Shown piece after piece: positions 24,776 to 37,300 of a stretch of 64,000 bases of DNA (its first letter is position 1; the number at the start of each line of letters is the position of its first letter). A model generated the notes under the pieces. That model ran no database searches. It saw only the letters and a program-made list of their open reading frames with translations, and was not told the origin of the DNA. The stretch comes from Solen grandis (Eukaryota; Mollusca; Bivalvia; Adapedonta; Solenidae): the NCBI GenBank assembly GCA_021229015.1, contig CM037792.1:42415655-42479654 (forward strand), given 5' to 3'. The translations under genes were made by a program, and so were the position numbers.

Positions 24776-25257
24776 GTCAAGTCAAGTCCAATACAGTTTG
24801 TTTCAGATATTGTAGAATATGTCTTTTTTAGACAGGTAACATGTGGCACTATTTTATATGACTGGTATGCTGCAGCTGGGCAATGTTAAAAATGAATGGA
24901 TGTTTTATCCCTTAAATAAATGAAGACTTTAGAGTGGGACTTGTGGTCTTATATTATCTGTTTAGTATAGATATTTTAAATAATTTTCACCGACCCCTGA
25001 CTGGAGTGAGTCCGTTTGGCCAAAATGATTATCCCACTGCTCTGGAAAAATTCCTTTTTGAACAAAGGTTATTCTTTATGTAAACTAGATGTGTAGATAT
25101 TTATATGTTAGTCAGGTTGTCAAATTCTGAATGTGCTGCTTTCTGTCAAAGTCATGTTTATTTACTGGTATATTTGGGTTAAATTATTGTTTATCAAAAA
25201 ATGATATTTAGATAATATGAAACCTTCTATTACACATTAATAGATAACAGATGAAAG

Positions 25258-25330
25258 ATGTGGAACAGAAAAGTTCTTTCAAAGCCACCTGTTTGTGATG
25301 TTATGGTTGAGGTCACAAAAGAAAGTAAAG
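25258..25330 (+). CDS. NEPRO: NEPRO exon 1 (start codon)
   Basis: ATG at 25258 encodes MWNRKVLSKPPVCDVMVEV then TKESK and ends in phase 1 at a GTAATG donor. This is exactly the phase needed by exon 29001-29158. The WNR tripeptide near the start is shared with vertebrate NEPRO. Confidence 0.65.
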
Positions 25331-28300
25331 GTAATGTTTATGCTAGTTTATAACTTTTCAAACTTGCAAGTTTACCCATATATACTTTTTTTCCATATAG
25401 ATGGCATCATGTCTAAAAAGTTTTATATTTTTCTGGGATTTGAATTGTTCCAAAGGACCATTGAAAGATGGATCATGTGAAAATGTGCCAAGTCTTATGA
25501 GAACATGTAGATAACAGTGTGTTCAGTTATAAATAAATAATTAAATAAATAAAGTTTAAAATAAAAGGTTTTTTTATGATATTTCCATACAAGTGCCAAG
25601 GCATCAAAACAAGTGTGTATGAAATAAAGGGTGATTTCATTATGATGTAATAATGTACAGTGTAGGATTAAATAAAATAATCATTGAATACCTGTCACCA
25701 GTTCTTTGTCCACAATTAGTGTTTTTACACTCTAGCAGTTTCATTTCTCAAGCAATCTTCAAATTGGTAAAAATATTTTTGGCCTTAATCTTTCAGCAAA
25801 GTTTTTTTTGGCTAATGTTGATGCAGTAGATCAGAGTTGGCCCTTGACTTTAAAAAGAAATACCTCATTCTACTTCATCGTGCACTCTTGATTAAACTCA
25901 ATATCAATATCAATGAATACAATATCTCAGCCAAATGAAATTTGATTATTGTTGAGGTTGAAATGATATAACTAGAATTATACCTTTTTTAATAATAGAA
26001 AATCAAATAACTTTAATATTTTTACAATCTAGCATCTTCATTTCTAAAGCTGAATCTCTTCTTCAAACTGAGTGACATTGTTTATTGCTAAGTTTGAGTA
26101 TGACTGATATTGACCAATCATAGCAGGAGTTTTGGCCCTTTAGTTATGGAAAAAAACCACTCTAGCATTTGAGCATGTGCATTTATAAAGCCATCATAAT
26201 CAAAATAATGGCCATAATATCTCAGTCAGGTTTGGTAATTAGTGATATTAGACTGAAAGATAATTGCATATAGAGTTATGCTCTTGAAAATTTGTCTTGT
26301 TAACACTCTAGACCCTTTATTTTTTTAACAATTTTCTTCAAAGTAGGTCAGAACTTCAGAAGTTAGGGACCTAGAATTACTTAAAAATACCAGATATCAG
26401 CTGCATTGGTCAAACTAAGTCACGGTCTTAATGAGTGTCTTTATGAATATCAGTGATACTCAGGATCTAAGAACTTTGAATCTGCAAGTGTAAGGCAATT
26501 AAAAAACTTTTTTATGAGAAGTTTGTGCCTTGTCCTATGAATTTCAATATCATTACACTAGTCTTAGGCATTAAGTGATAGGGAAAAAAAGGGGGGCTGC
26601 ATAGTCAAGATATATGCTTAAAGGCATACATGCACAATGCAGTAATTTTCTATATAGACACAAAAGGAAAATAAAAAAAAATAGCCATGATAATTTTCTA
26701 AAAGTTGATTGCATGATTGAAGAGAATTAGATTAGAAACTAATTTATGGGGGAAAAATTGGGGGTCACTGTTATACTGTTTCACTGTTATATTTTTTGTG
26801 TTACCTGCCCCTGGAAACAAGTTTTTTGCTCTTTTATGCCATTTTCAAGGGCAGATAACCCCAAAACAAGCCTATCAATTCCTTAATTATTTCACATTAT
26901 TGTTTGTCGTTTCATTTCTAGTCATTATGCAAAGTATAAAACAATTCTGTTCAATAGATATTTCATTTATATTTTATATGCTTCAGCAAATAAACATACT
27001 GCGTTTTTTAGCTCACAACTTGCTCATGATTGGTTAGCTATTGTGATTGCATTTTGTCCAGTGTCCGTCTGTGCATGCATGCATCCGGCGTCCACAATTT
27101 TCTTTAAACGATATCTCTTAAACCACTGGGCTAAATTTTATGAAAATTGCCTGGGATGTTCCTTGCATGAAGTTCTACCAAAGTTGTTCAAATAGTTCTG
27201 GTCTGTTGCATATCTGGGTCACAGGAGCTAAACAATAGAATTTTGAAGTGAAAGCTTTAAAAATCTTTTCCAAAACCGCAAGGCCTAGAGCTTGGATATT
27301 TGGTGTGTGGCGTTGTCTTATGAACCTCAATCAAGTTTGTTCAAATCATGGCCCTGTGGTCAAAATTGGCCCTGCCTTAGGGGTCACTTGATTTTACATA
27401 GACTTGTGTAGGAAAACCCGTAAAAGATCGTCTCAGAAACAACAAAGCCTGGAGTTAAATTACTAGTAGACCCCAACCAGATCTGTTCAAATCATGGCCC
27501 TGGTGTCAAAATTGACCTCACCCCAGGGGTCACTTGATTTTATATAGATTTATTAGAGTTATGACCTTCAAAATTTGGATGGCAGGTACAGTTTTTGTGT
27601 GAAATTTAGATGATCTTGCTGTATTCTACTTCTTCATGGATTGTGTATTCAGTATGACTCCTAATACAATAATTGTCAATGAAGGCAATGTTTCTCAGGT
27701 AAGCGATTTGGGGTCATTTTGGCCCTCTTGTCTTGAAAAAAAATAAAGAAAATTTCTATATATTCGTGCATGTGACTATAGTATAAAATCTGTTGCATAG
27801 AATTTCAAAAACTTTTACACAGTGACATAGAATACAGTACCAAACATCAAGTTAAAATTAAATGAAGTATTGCTAGCCCATAATACTGAGTTATCTGCCC
27901 TAGAAAGTAACTGAAAAGAGCACACTAAAAAAACTCACTTTCAGGAGCAGATAACCCAAAAATAGAATGGTAAACCCACCCCCCCAATTTTTTCCCACAA
28001 ATTTGTTTCTACTGTAGTTCTCTATAATCATGCAAAGTTTTAGAAAATTAACATGGCTAGATTTAATTTTCCTTCTTTGTCTATGTAGAAAATAACTGCA
28101 TTGTGCACATATGCCTTCAAGGTATTAATACCAAATAGCCATCAATGCATATAACTTCACAATATAAGCTTTCAAAATGTCAAACAATGGAAATTTTAGG
28201 GGCAAATTGACAAGTTATGTAGTGACAAGTTTTTTTATTATCTCTCCTTGAAAATTTTTGTTTTCATGAGTTATTTTCCCAGAAAACTAATAAATTGACT

Positions 28301-31300
28301 TTCTCCATTTTCCTATGGTGAAGTTAAGATTTTTTTCATGAAACTTTAAATAGACCATTGTAATACATCTTTCTACCATGAGCTATATCAAAAACCAAAC
28401 TCAGTTTTTCATATATACAGAAATTGTTTGTTTCCCATGCGCTTCAATGTTAATTGAAATACAGATTATCTCACCCAAGTTTAATAAAACTTGAAAAATA
28501 AAAAACCTCTTGGTAAAACATATTTATTATGCCCCCTTCAAACCTCATAGGGTGATTGGTCATGACTAGTAGATGACCCCTATTGATTTTGGGGTCACTT
28601 GGTCAAAGGTTAAGGTCACAGTGACCTCAAAAAATCGTTTCCAGTCAATAACCGGAGAACACTGGGCCCACATTCCTCAAACTTCATAGGGTGATAGGTA
28701 ATGACCCCTATTGATTTTGGGTTCACTTGGTCAAAGGTCAAGGTCACACTGACCTCAATGGGAGTGCAGGTAGTGAGAGGGTGGGTGTCATTCCGACAAA
28801 TCTTGTTTCTGAATGTCTTTAAAGTGACAAAGTTTCATGGAAATATAACAATCCAATGGCAAGATATTGAATATGGCTATTAGTGTGCTTATACCAATAT
28901 CATAAGTCAAAGGTATAATGAATGCAACTATGGGAAACTGTCCACTGAGTTTGTTATGTCTTGTTGAAACAACATTTAGGAAAATTGTTAGAAATTTCAG
29001 GTCTTCTGAACAATGCCAGGAACCACTGCAAGAAGGCATTGTCAGTAACAGATGACCACCTTAGGACCCTCTCCACGGAGCACTTTGTGCTGAAACGTAT
29101 TGTCTACAAGCTGGGTAACCAGTTCAGGAGTGAAAAGTCTATGAGGGGCTTAAAACAGGTAGGTAATAATTCCAAATGGCCTGAATACAGAATTCTGTTC
29201 TAACTTCTATACAATACCATATTGACACTTGGATCTTAATGTGTAAAGACAATATTTATCATAACTTAGAATAAGATTCCATTTGAGGTTGGGCTTTATG
29301 TTAGTTTATGAATACTGAATGCCTTCCTAGCAGTATACATGGCCAACTCTGGGGCATCCTCACATATTTTCAATGTTTGGACCAGTACTTAGTGCCTGGG
29401 AAGGTCATGAAACATTCTTGCCCCTATCAGGATTTGAACTCGAAACATTCGGATCTGCAGTCATGTGCAGTACCACTGGACTGCTGTACCCTTCACTTAA
29501 TATAAAAGTACATGTATCTGTGTTTTAATTTATTTTCAAGTTTCATAACTACAGCCAAATTGAACTACTATAATCAAGGATTATATTTGAATGATTATTG
29601 TGCTTTTCCAAGCAGAACTGTTATCTGGGATACAGTTTACTTCTCATTTTCTTATATTACATAAAGAGCCTTCTAGAATAATTTATGTCAAAAGCATTAA
29701 ATTCACATTTTTTATAGATGAAATCATGCCTGAACAGACTGATTGATCTAGAAATGCCAAACCTTATTCGAGGTGTAGAAGACATTGTAAAACTGTAAGT
29801 ATCCATTTTTGTGGTGAATACCGTATATGGATATCTTAACCCTTTCCCTTATATAGACTCATTTTAACCCTTTTCCTCATATAGACTCATTTTGACGCAC
29901 TCAATAGGTACCACATAAAGCCTGATCTGCAGAAAACCACAGTTAAACCTTACCAAATTTAATTATAAAGTCCTCATTTCCAGACCACTGAGGAGCAGCG
30001 AACAGCATAAAACCTGATCAGCCTGCGAGTTACTCGCAGGCTGATCTGGTTTTATGCTGTTCGCATAGGTCTTTTCATGGTGTCCTGTATGAGGGAAAGG
30101 GTTAATAATAGTTTTATGTTTAGACTTTTTATTCAGAGTCATGCTGCCTGCCAAGGCTGTACACTATATGGATGTACCATGAAGTGATATAACTTCTGTT
30201 GGATGTTTCTGATAGGAAATGATTAGATGTTTATTTTTTTTTCTCTTTTATTACATATGGGTGTGAAAAGACCCCATGATATACCATGTAAATCATGATA
30301 GACACATGTCGACCTTGGATAGAAACTGATTTTCCCTGACTTGTGCAGACCACACAATGACCAGACATTGTGATTTGGTCAGAATCAAAGATGTGCCTAG
30401 CAATGGTTGAACTCACTTTTCCTTGGGAAACACGCCATGAGGAAGGTTCAGAGAGGTGCCAGGGGATTCCCTGCGAAGTCCCTGTGGAGACTATTCATAG
30501 CCCTTGGTGTGACAGGAAAGGAAAGACAGAGAGCAGTCAGCAGGCTGGGAAATGCAGCCAAAAGAGCGGAGAGAGGAGAGGAGCTGGAAGCCAACTTCTG
30601 ACATTTAGTGGACTGTTAAACACTATGGGTCCACCACCAGGAGACTGTTTCAGGATTAAAGAGCGGAAACACTCTAGGATCATTGGATATTGACTTCGGA
30701 CATTGGTTGTTCCAGCAGTTTTCATGACTGTTCAGCATTGTGGATAGAAATCTTCAATCATTTTTGTACTCCTCAACACTGTCCAGGGCTTTTATTTAAC
30801 CACACCCACTTAACATATTAAAGTAGGGGACATATAGGAATCACGCTTGTCACTTCATGTACCGTCCCGTTCTACACTCAGTTTGGTATCTGTTGTTGTT
30901 TATGTCTCACATCAGAAATAATGATTTATTTTGACCAATCTGCAGACCAGTGCAGATAGCTATTTCAAGATTTTGTGAGAATTATAGCCCTTTTTTTGTG
31001 TCAAATCAGTATGCTGGGTTACTAATCACCTTCATTGATAGTGTTATTTAAATGCATGCAGTTTTCTCCAAAGTTGCTATTTACCCCATGATTGGTCTTT
31101 CCCCAAACTAAAGAAAAAGGAAAGGGTGTGTTTTATCCCTCAAGGCCCTTCCTCGTCATATAAAGTGGCTTGCTGACAACTTGCTTTATTGGAGATATCC
31201 AAGTCAAGAATATCATTTTGATAAGTGTCATTTATCAGTCAGGTTTTCCAACATAAACATCCAACATCTGGTAATGAATTTGCAATGATCGGATATCAAC

Positions 31301-34300
31301 TTTTGTTGCTTTAATTGAATCATTGAATCATGCACTGTGATATTCAAATAACTTGTGATGATTTTTCCTCAAGATGAATTAGTATGCAGGTGCATGACCT
31401 TAAAAGTCAAGGTCATACTTAGAGGTTGAAGGTCGAGAATGGGTACATTTTGTCCAGATGGAAAACCTGGTCTTAGTAGTGTTTCCATATCTCTTGTTTT
31501 ATTTTGCAGGTGTCCATCCACTTCTGGAGACAGTGTTTACCTGCCCTCACGTCAAGTGCTACAGTTTAACCTGGTCAGACTGATGGGTGTGGCAGGTCTT
31601 CTCACCCAGTTGGCCCACTACTCTACAGCCACCTTTGTGTATCCTTCAGGTTTCAGTAGCCAGATCAGTGCTAAATAGATTTCTTCTATTAACATTAAAG
31701 TTTCAAGATTCAATATATTTTATTAAGCAACGTAAACTTATACAAGTTTCTGGTTGCATACAATGAACATAATATCATATAGTAAAATCATGGTCAAGAC
31801 AATGTTACAATGTTATTAAAAATGAATAATTCGACCTGTTCATGCTACACTGACAATATATCAAGAGGATGGATCACAATAAATGAGTTGTATAGTGAAT
31901 TAAGCAACAACGGTAAATAGCAGTTAAGAAACAATTAATTTTCAAAATGGAACACCAAAAGTCCCAGTGACCATGTGGTTAGAGCACCAGCCCATAACTG
32001 GGTCACAAACCACAGTCATTAAATATTATACATATACTATAAATCTCTTTTGCTTGGCACTCAACATATAAGTCACTTGTTAAAACATTGCAAGAAACTG
32101 TGCAATAGTAACATGAGAGTCTAAATAGATAAATAACTGGTGCGTGGTGAAAAATACTTGCTCAGGTACAAATTAATGGTCCAACGCTGGATCCATCAGA
32201 CAATTGAAATTTGACCTCTACCTGGTTTTCTAATTGGTATATTAACCCCGTACCTTAATATATAACCTTGGAAACAGAGCGGAACCTGATATTATAGCTA
32301 ACCTTCTATACAGTCTGCACAGCCAAGGAAAATCCATTGTTTCGTATATCAAAGTTAGGCAAATTAATATTCATCAAGTCATAAACTTATTCATGAATAT
32401 TCATAAGATAAAGGAATAAGTGGTTTACAGGTGATGTTGATTATTTCTAGTCTTGTAGAGGATTATATCTTAACAGCCACTGCACAGACATGTGAAGCAG
32501 CATTTAGAGATTGGCAACATGATCCCGCAGAATGTCCTCATGCTGGCCCTGTCCTCCAGAATCTGGTAGGTCTGACTCTACCAAAAGTTGCATTATCATA
32601 TTTTAATGTATTAATAGGATTTTGGGCTGTGTAGATCCAAGAAATATTGATTTTTTAATGACCAAAATCGATTTTTTGCTTATATACACATATTTTTTTC
32701 CAAGGGAATACCTCGTAGTATTTTTTGCCTGTGATTGGCTTACATATTATTACAAACATTAAGGAAGTGTTGTTTTAATGTAGTTAATTATGGAACATAT
32801 TTAGTACCTTCAGCCACCTGCTACTGAAATATTGAGTGACTATTTATAATTATCAATAGTGCAGGTATGTCTTTTGGTTACAACTGGTAGTATATGTAAA
32901 ATGTATATACATAATGAGGACTTTGTACATACTATTATAACCTATTCTTTATTTATATGTAGTTAACAAAGTCTTGCACCAGTCCTGAAAATATATGAAT
33001 GTACATGTAGTTTACTGCCCATATACTGAAGTAAAAAGAATTGTAATTAACAAAGTACAGGTAATTAAAGGTACTTTATATTTTAGATACAGCAAGTTGG
33101 CATGTAGACACAAGTAGTTAAATATTTCAAACAAACGGTATGCTTGTGCATGAATGTATCTACACTCCTGGTACTCCAGCAAATGTTTTATAAGGCTACA
33201 TCTTTTGCTGAAGAAATTCAGAGCTTTTTCTCACCATTAATAAAATATGTTTTTATGTTGCTGGCACGAAACAATTCTAACAAGAAACGAATAAAATAAA
33301 TTTTTAAGTTGCTGGTATGAAACAATTCTAACAAATAATTTCTTGATTCAAATCATCATTGAAAACAAGTTCTATTGACAAGTGAGTTAGCTGAACGTCT
33401 AAGTATGTTGCACACTTCAAAAGAAAAAAAATGTACTGTCAATAAAATTCTTTGGATCTCTTTCTGTACTGTTCCTTTGAAGTATTGCCAGGCTTGTTGT
33501 GTTCATTTATTTTTCTAGATATGGAATTTCACCCAAGCAGGGAAAAAACCAACAATACAAAACCTCTGAGTTGTCACACTTTGTCACTATGCCACAGCTG
33601 CAATTCTTTACAGTCATTTCTTTGAAGTCATTGCTCAGTCACTGTTCCAAATAACTGAATTTTCACCTAAACTTGAAAAAAAAAAGTGAAGATAAAGAAG
33701 AGCACAAAACTTAAGTTTAAAGAATATACATCTACCAGTGATTCAGATCTGCATCATGAAATTTGGAATTTTTCTTGCAGATTAGAAAGTGGATTTACTA
33801 TTGGGAATGGTACCGTTTACCGGAGGTAGTTACTAAGGAAACAAACCCCTGAAGAATAATACTCAATAATTTCTCAATATAGTTTTGCACTCTCCAAAAA
33901 AGTCTTTGTCAGTGAAAGTGTTGATGACATACAGTTGATATCTGTAACTGATGTGTGTATTTTTCAGGTATGTAAGCAAGTCCCTGTGTAACTACACATG
34001 CCAGTGGTACAAGGTCCTGTTGCCATGTGAACAGGTTCTTCAACCAACACAAGTTCCCTGGGTAGGTTTGTCACCATTAGGTTAAAATGTCTACATGGTT
34101 AAAAAGAGTCAGATTAAAATAAGTAATATCCATGCAAAATGACTCGCAAGAATTATGCTAATGTCTTTGTTTAGTTTGTAAAGCCTTCAGTGGATAGCTT
34201 ATTTGGCTAGCCCAAAACCAATCTTCCTAAGGGAGACCAAATGAAACTGATATACATATATTTGTTAATAGATCCTGGTGGTAAGAAATCAGATTCATCA

Positions 34301-37300
34301 GGGAATCTGACTTTGGAACTATTGACAGAAGATTGCTTTCTTCTCGAATGAGAAAAAAAAAGGGTGGCACTGGCCTTTACAGTTAACACTGCAATCAAGT
34401 AATGATCTGCCTGGTTTGCTAGTCAGTCACTAAATTTTTCAGCAAGCACCCCATAAACAACTACATGTATCTGGTAATGGTAGAGCCTTAAATGAAGAAA
34501 GACAATTCCAAAATAAGAAATTAAGCATGGTAAGAGTTAATGTATGTAGTGTTGCACTTCAAGGCTAGCTCTTGTAAAATTGTGGAGCAGCTTGCTTACC
34601 CCAAGTCCAATAGTGCAGAACTCAGTACATATACAGGTCCTGAAAAAGATTTACATATTCATAGAAGACACACCCCTATTGAGTATGAAAATTGTTTCAT
34701 TGGAGTTTCTACTGTTCCAGCTTCCCGAGACGGAGGTCTTACCTGAAGACCTGCCAGCCTGGCTCCTGGCAACATTTGATAAACTTAACTGCCTCAAAAC
34801 AGAAAGGTTGGCACCCAGACTTTACTTGTTAACTTTTCTCCTCACAGATATATCATTTGTAAAATACTAAGGTATAAATATAGACCCATTGGTTTTTTCC
34901 TTTATAAAACCTCATCAGAGCGTACTAAATACTAATCTGGTTTCATATTGGTCAGTTTTTCCTTATTAGCTCTCAGGTGGTAAACTTATTGTATAATTAG
35001 AACTCCTTAAAGTTTAAGCTCAGCATTTCTGACTAAAGTATGCATGCTCTTTGATTACCTCTCATTGGCTGTTGTGATTTTTTTTTTTTAAGTCGGTTGC
35101 AAACTAAGTTCTTTAAACTTATATTTATCCCTCTTATTGATTCTTAGGTTGAACCAGTACATTGTGTCTGGGAAGTTCATGAAATATTGATTAATGAATA
35201 GATTAGGTAAAACAGAACTTTGAATATTTGCAGCATATGAGTGTTCAGTGATGGATGGTGATATATTGGCATCTTTGTAATAGATCTGCCCTGTTTAGCA
35301 CACACTATTTTGATATATGTTATTAAGAAAGTGATTTGATATTGGCCCTGTCATTTGTCCAAGGGCCAGTACAAGTGTCCTGAGGACAAATAAAAGGGCC
35401 ACTATCAAATCACCTACTTAATGACAAGTTAACCCTTTCCCTCATATAGACTCATTTTGACGCACTCAATAGGTACCACATAAAGCCTGATCTGCAGAAA
35501 ACCACAGTTAAATCTTACCAAATTTAATTACAAAATCCTCATTTCCAGACCACTGAGGAGCAGCGAACAGCATAAAACCTGATCAGCCTGCGAGTTACTC
35601 GCAGGCTGATCTGGTTTTATGCTGTTCGCATAGGTCTTTTCATGGTGTCCTCTATGAGGGAAAGGGTTAATAACATAACTCTGTAGCCACTCAAATAGCA
35701 GGAAAAGCAGGTACAATAAATAATATCACTTTCAGCCCCGGTCTGACATTGATATTTTTGTTGGCCTGCTTATTGAGATCATCAGTGTATTATTGAAAAG
35801 GCCTCTTGAAATGTTATAGGGCTCATAAATAATTGTTACAGTATAATTATTGTTGTTATTAAAGGTAACTAGCATGTTATATTAGCATTAGAAACATGCC
35901 CACACAGATTAAGTGTGATTCCAATTAGTCAGGAGCAGTAACTTTGCTATGTCTTGATAAAACCCTAGAGACATGCTGATGAATATTTCTGTAAGGTTTT
36001 ATGACTAGCTGATATAGTTTTGGTGATATGCAGAACACAAGATTTTGTGTGACAGAATGGACAGATGGATAAAATGATCATCCTTTAGAATGATTTACAC
36101 GTGGTGAAATGTGGAATGTTTATGATAGAGAAAAGAAAAAAAAATCAGTAGTCTTATATAATTCTTTCAGGGATATGACAAAGGCAGCTAATACCCTATT
36201 GAATACTGAAGAAGAGATTGAAGAAATCACTGGTGCTGCTTCCTCATTTATCTGTACAGAAGATATAGGAGGTAAATTTGTTGACCTACATATACAATGG
36301 AATGGCATTACATGAAGTCCAATAAGCAATTATCTGAGTACCATGCTGAAGGGCTTATCTTAGCTTTTCTTCTTCTGGCAGTAGAATTTTCTGATTTTCA
36401 TTAATGATATGTAATTTTTTTTTCAGAAAATCTTTCAATAGATTTTTTTCCTTTTTCTTGAAAATTTTGAATGGTTGCTTGATCACAATAATGAAATAAA
36501 GTAAGGTCACTAAGTTAAATTTTGAGATACTGAGCTGTTTCCGTAGGAACTGTGAAATGTAAACAAAAAAACAAAGTGTTCAAAATCTATTTGACATTCT
36601 TAATTCACTTAAAATAAACTATTTGAAAAGAAATTGTTATAAATACCATCACCATTGGAACAACCCTATTAGCGTATTGTCACAGATTATATATGGAGTA
36701 TCCGAATTATGTTACACTTACTTGTCTTAAACATTGCTATGGTTAACTGCAACATACACCCCGGAGATATATTCTTATGTATCCTTGAAACTTTATACAC
36801 AATTATGTTCTCTTGGTTATCAAGCCTTGTGATAATTTGAGGATTTTATATTCCCTTTTGGACCTCAAAATATTCTTATTTTACAATGATACAGGTCTAG
36901 TAGACTGGCTCAGCCTAGTGTCAAATAAAGTTTGTGCTGTTTCAGTGAAATGAATGAAAAGTATGTTGCAGTCAGTCAAAAAATCATTTCAGCAACATTT
37001 GATCATTAATCAACATTTCAATATTTTTTTTTTTGATATTATTGTTAAATACTGTCAATCAATTTCAACATAACTCTGTACCTTTACAACCAAGGCAATT
37101 AGAAGCAGGTCAGTACTCATTATCTCCAATATGGGACAGTTACACTAAAAAACTTCAGACTGAGGACTCCAGCATGTCTAATCAGGCATCTCACTGATCT
37201 AGTTTGGAGTATATTGATGTGTTGAAATAGTAAAGTGTTGAAACTTAGTAAAACTAGAACTATCACTAAAGGTGATTAATAACCCCGCATTCCTCACACA

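Noticed and set aside
29963..30154. Recurrent peptide containing HEKTYANSIKPDQPASNSQA in several loci
   Set aside because: It is a translation of the TTAA-flanked MITE, present wherever the element is, with no conserved start or gene context.
30407..30601. 64-codon Arg/Ala-rich open frame in a NEPRO intron
   Set aside because: It overlaps frames on both strands, has no splice junctions in phase with NEPRO and no homology that I recognise.
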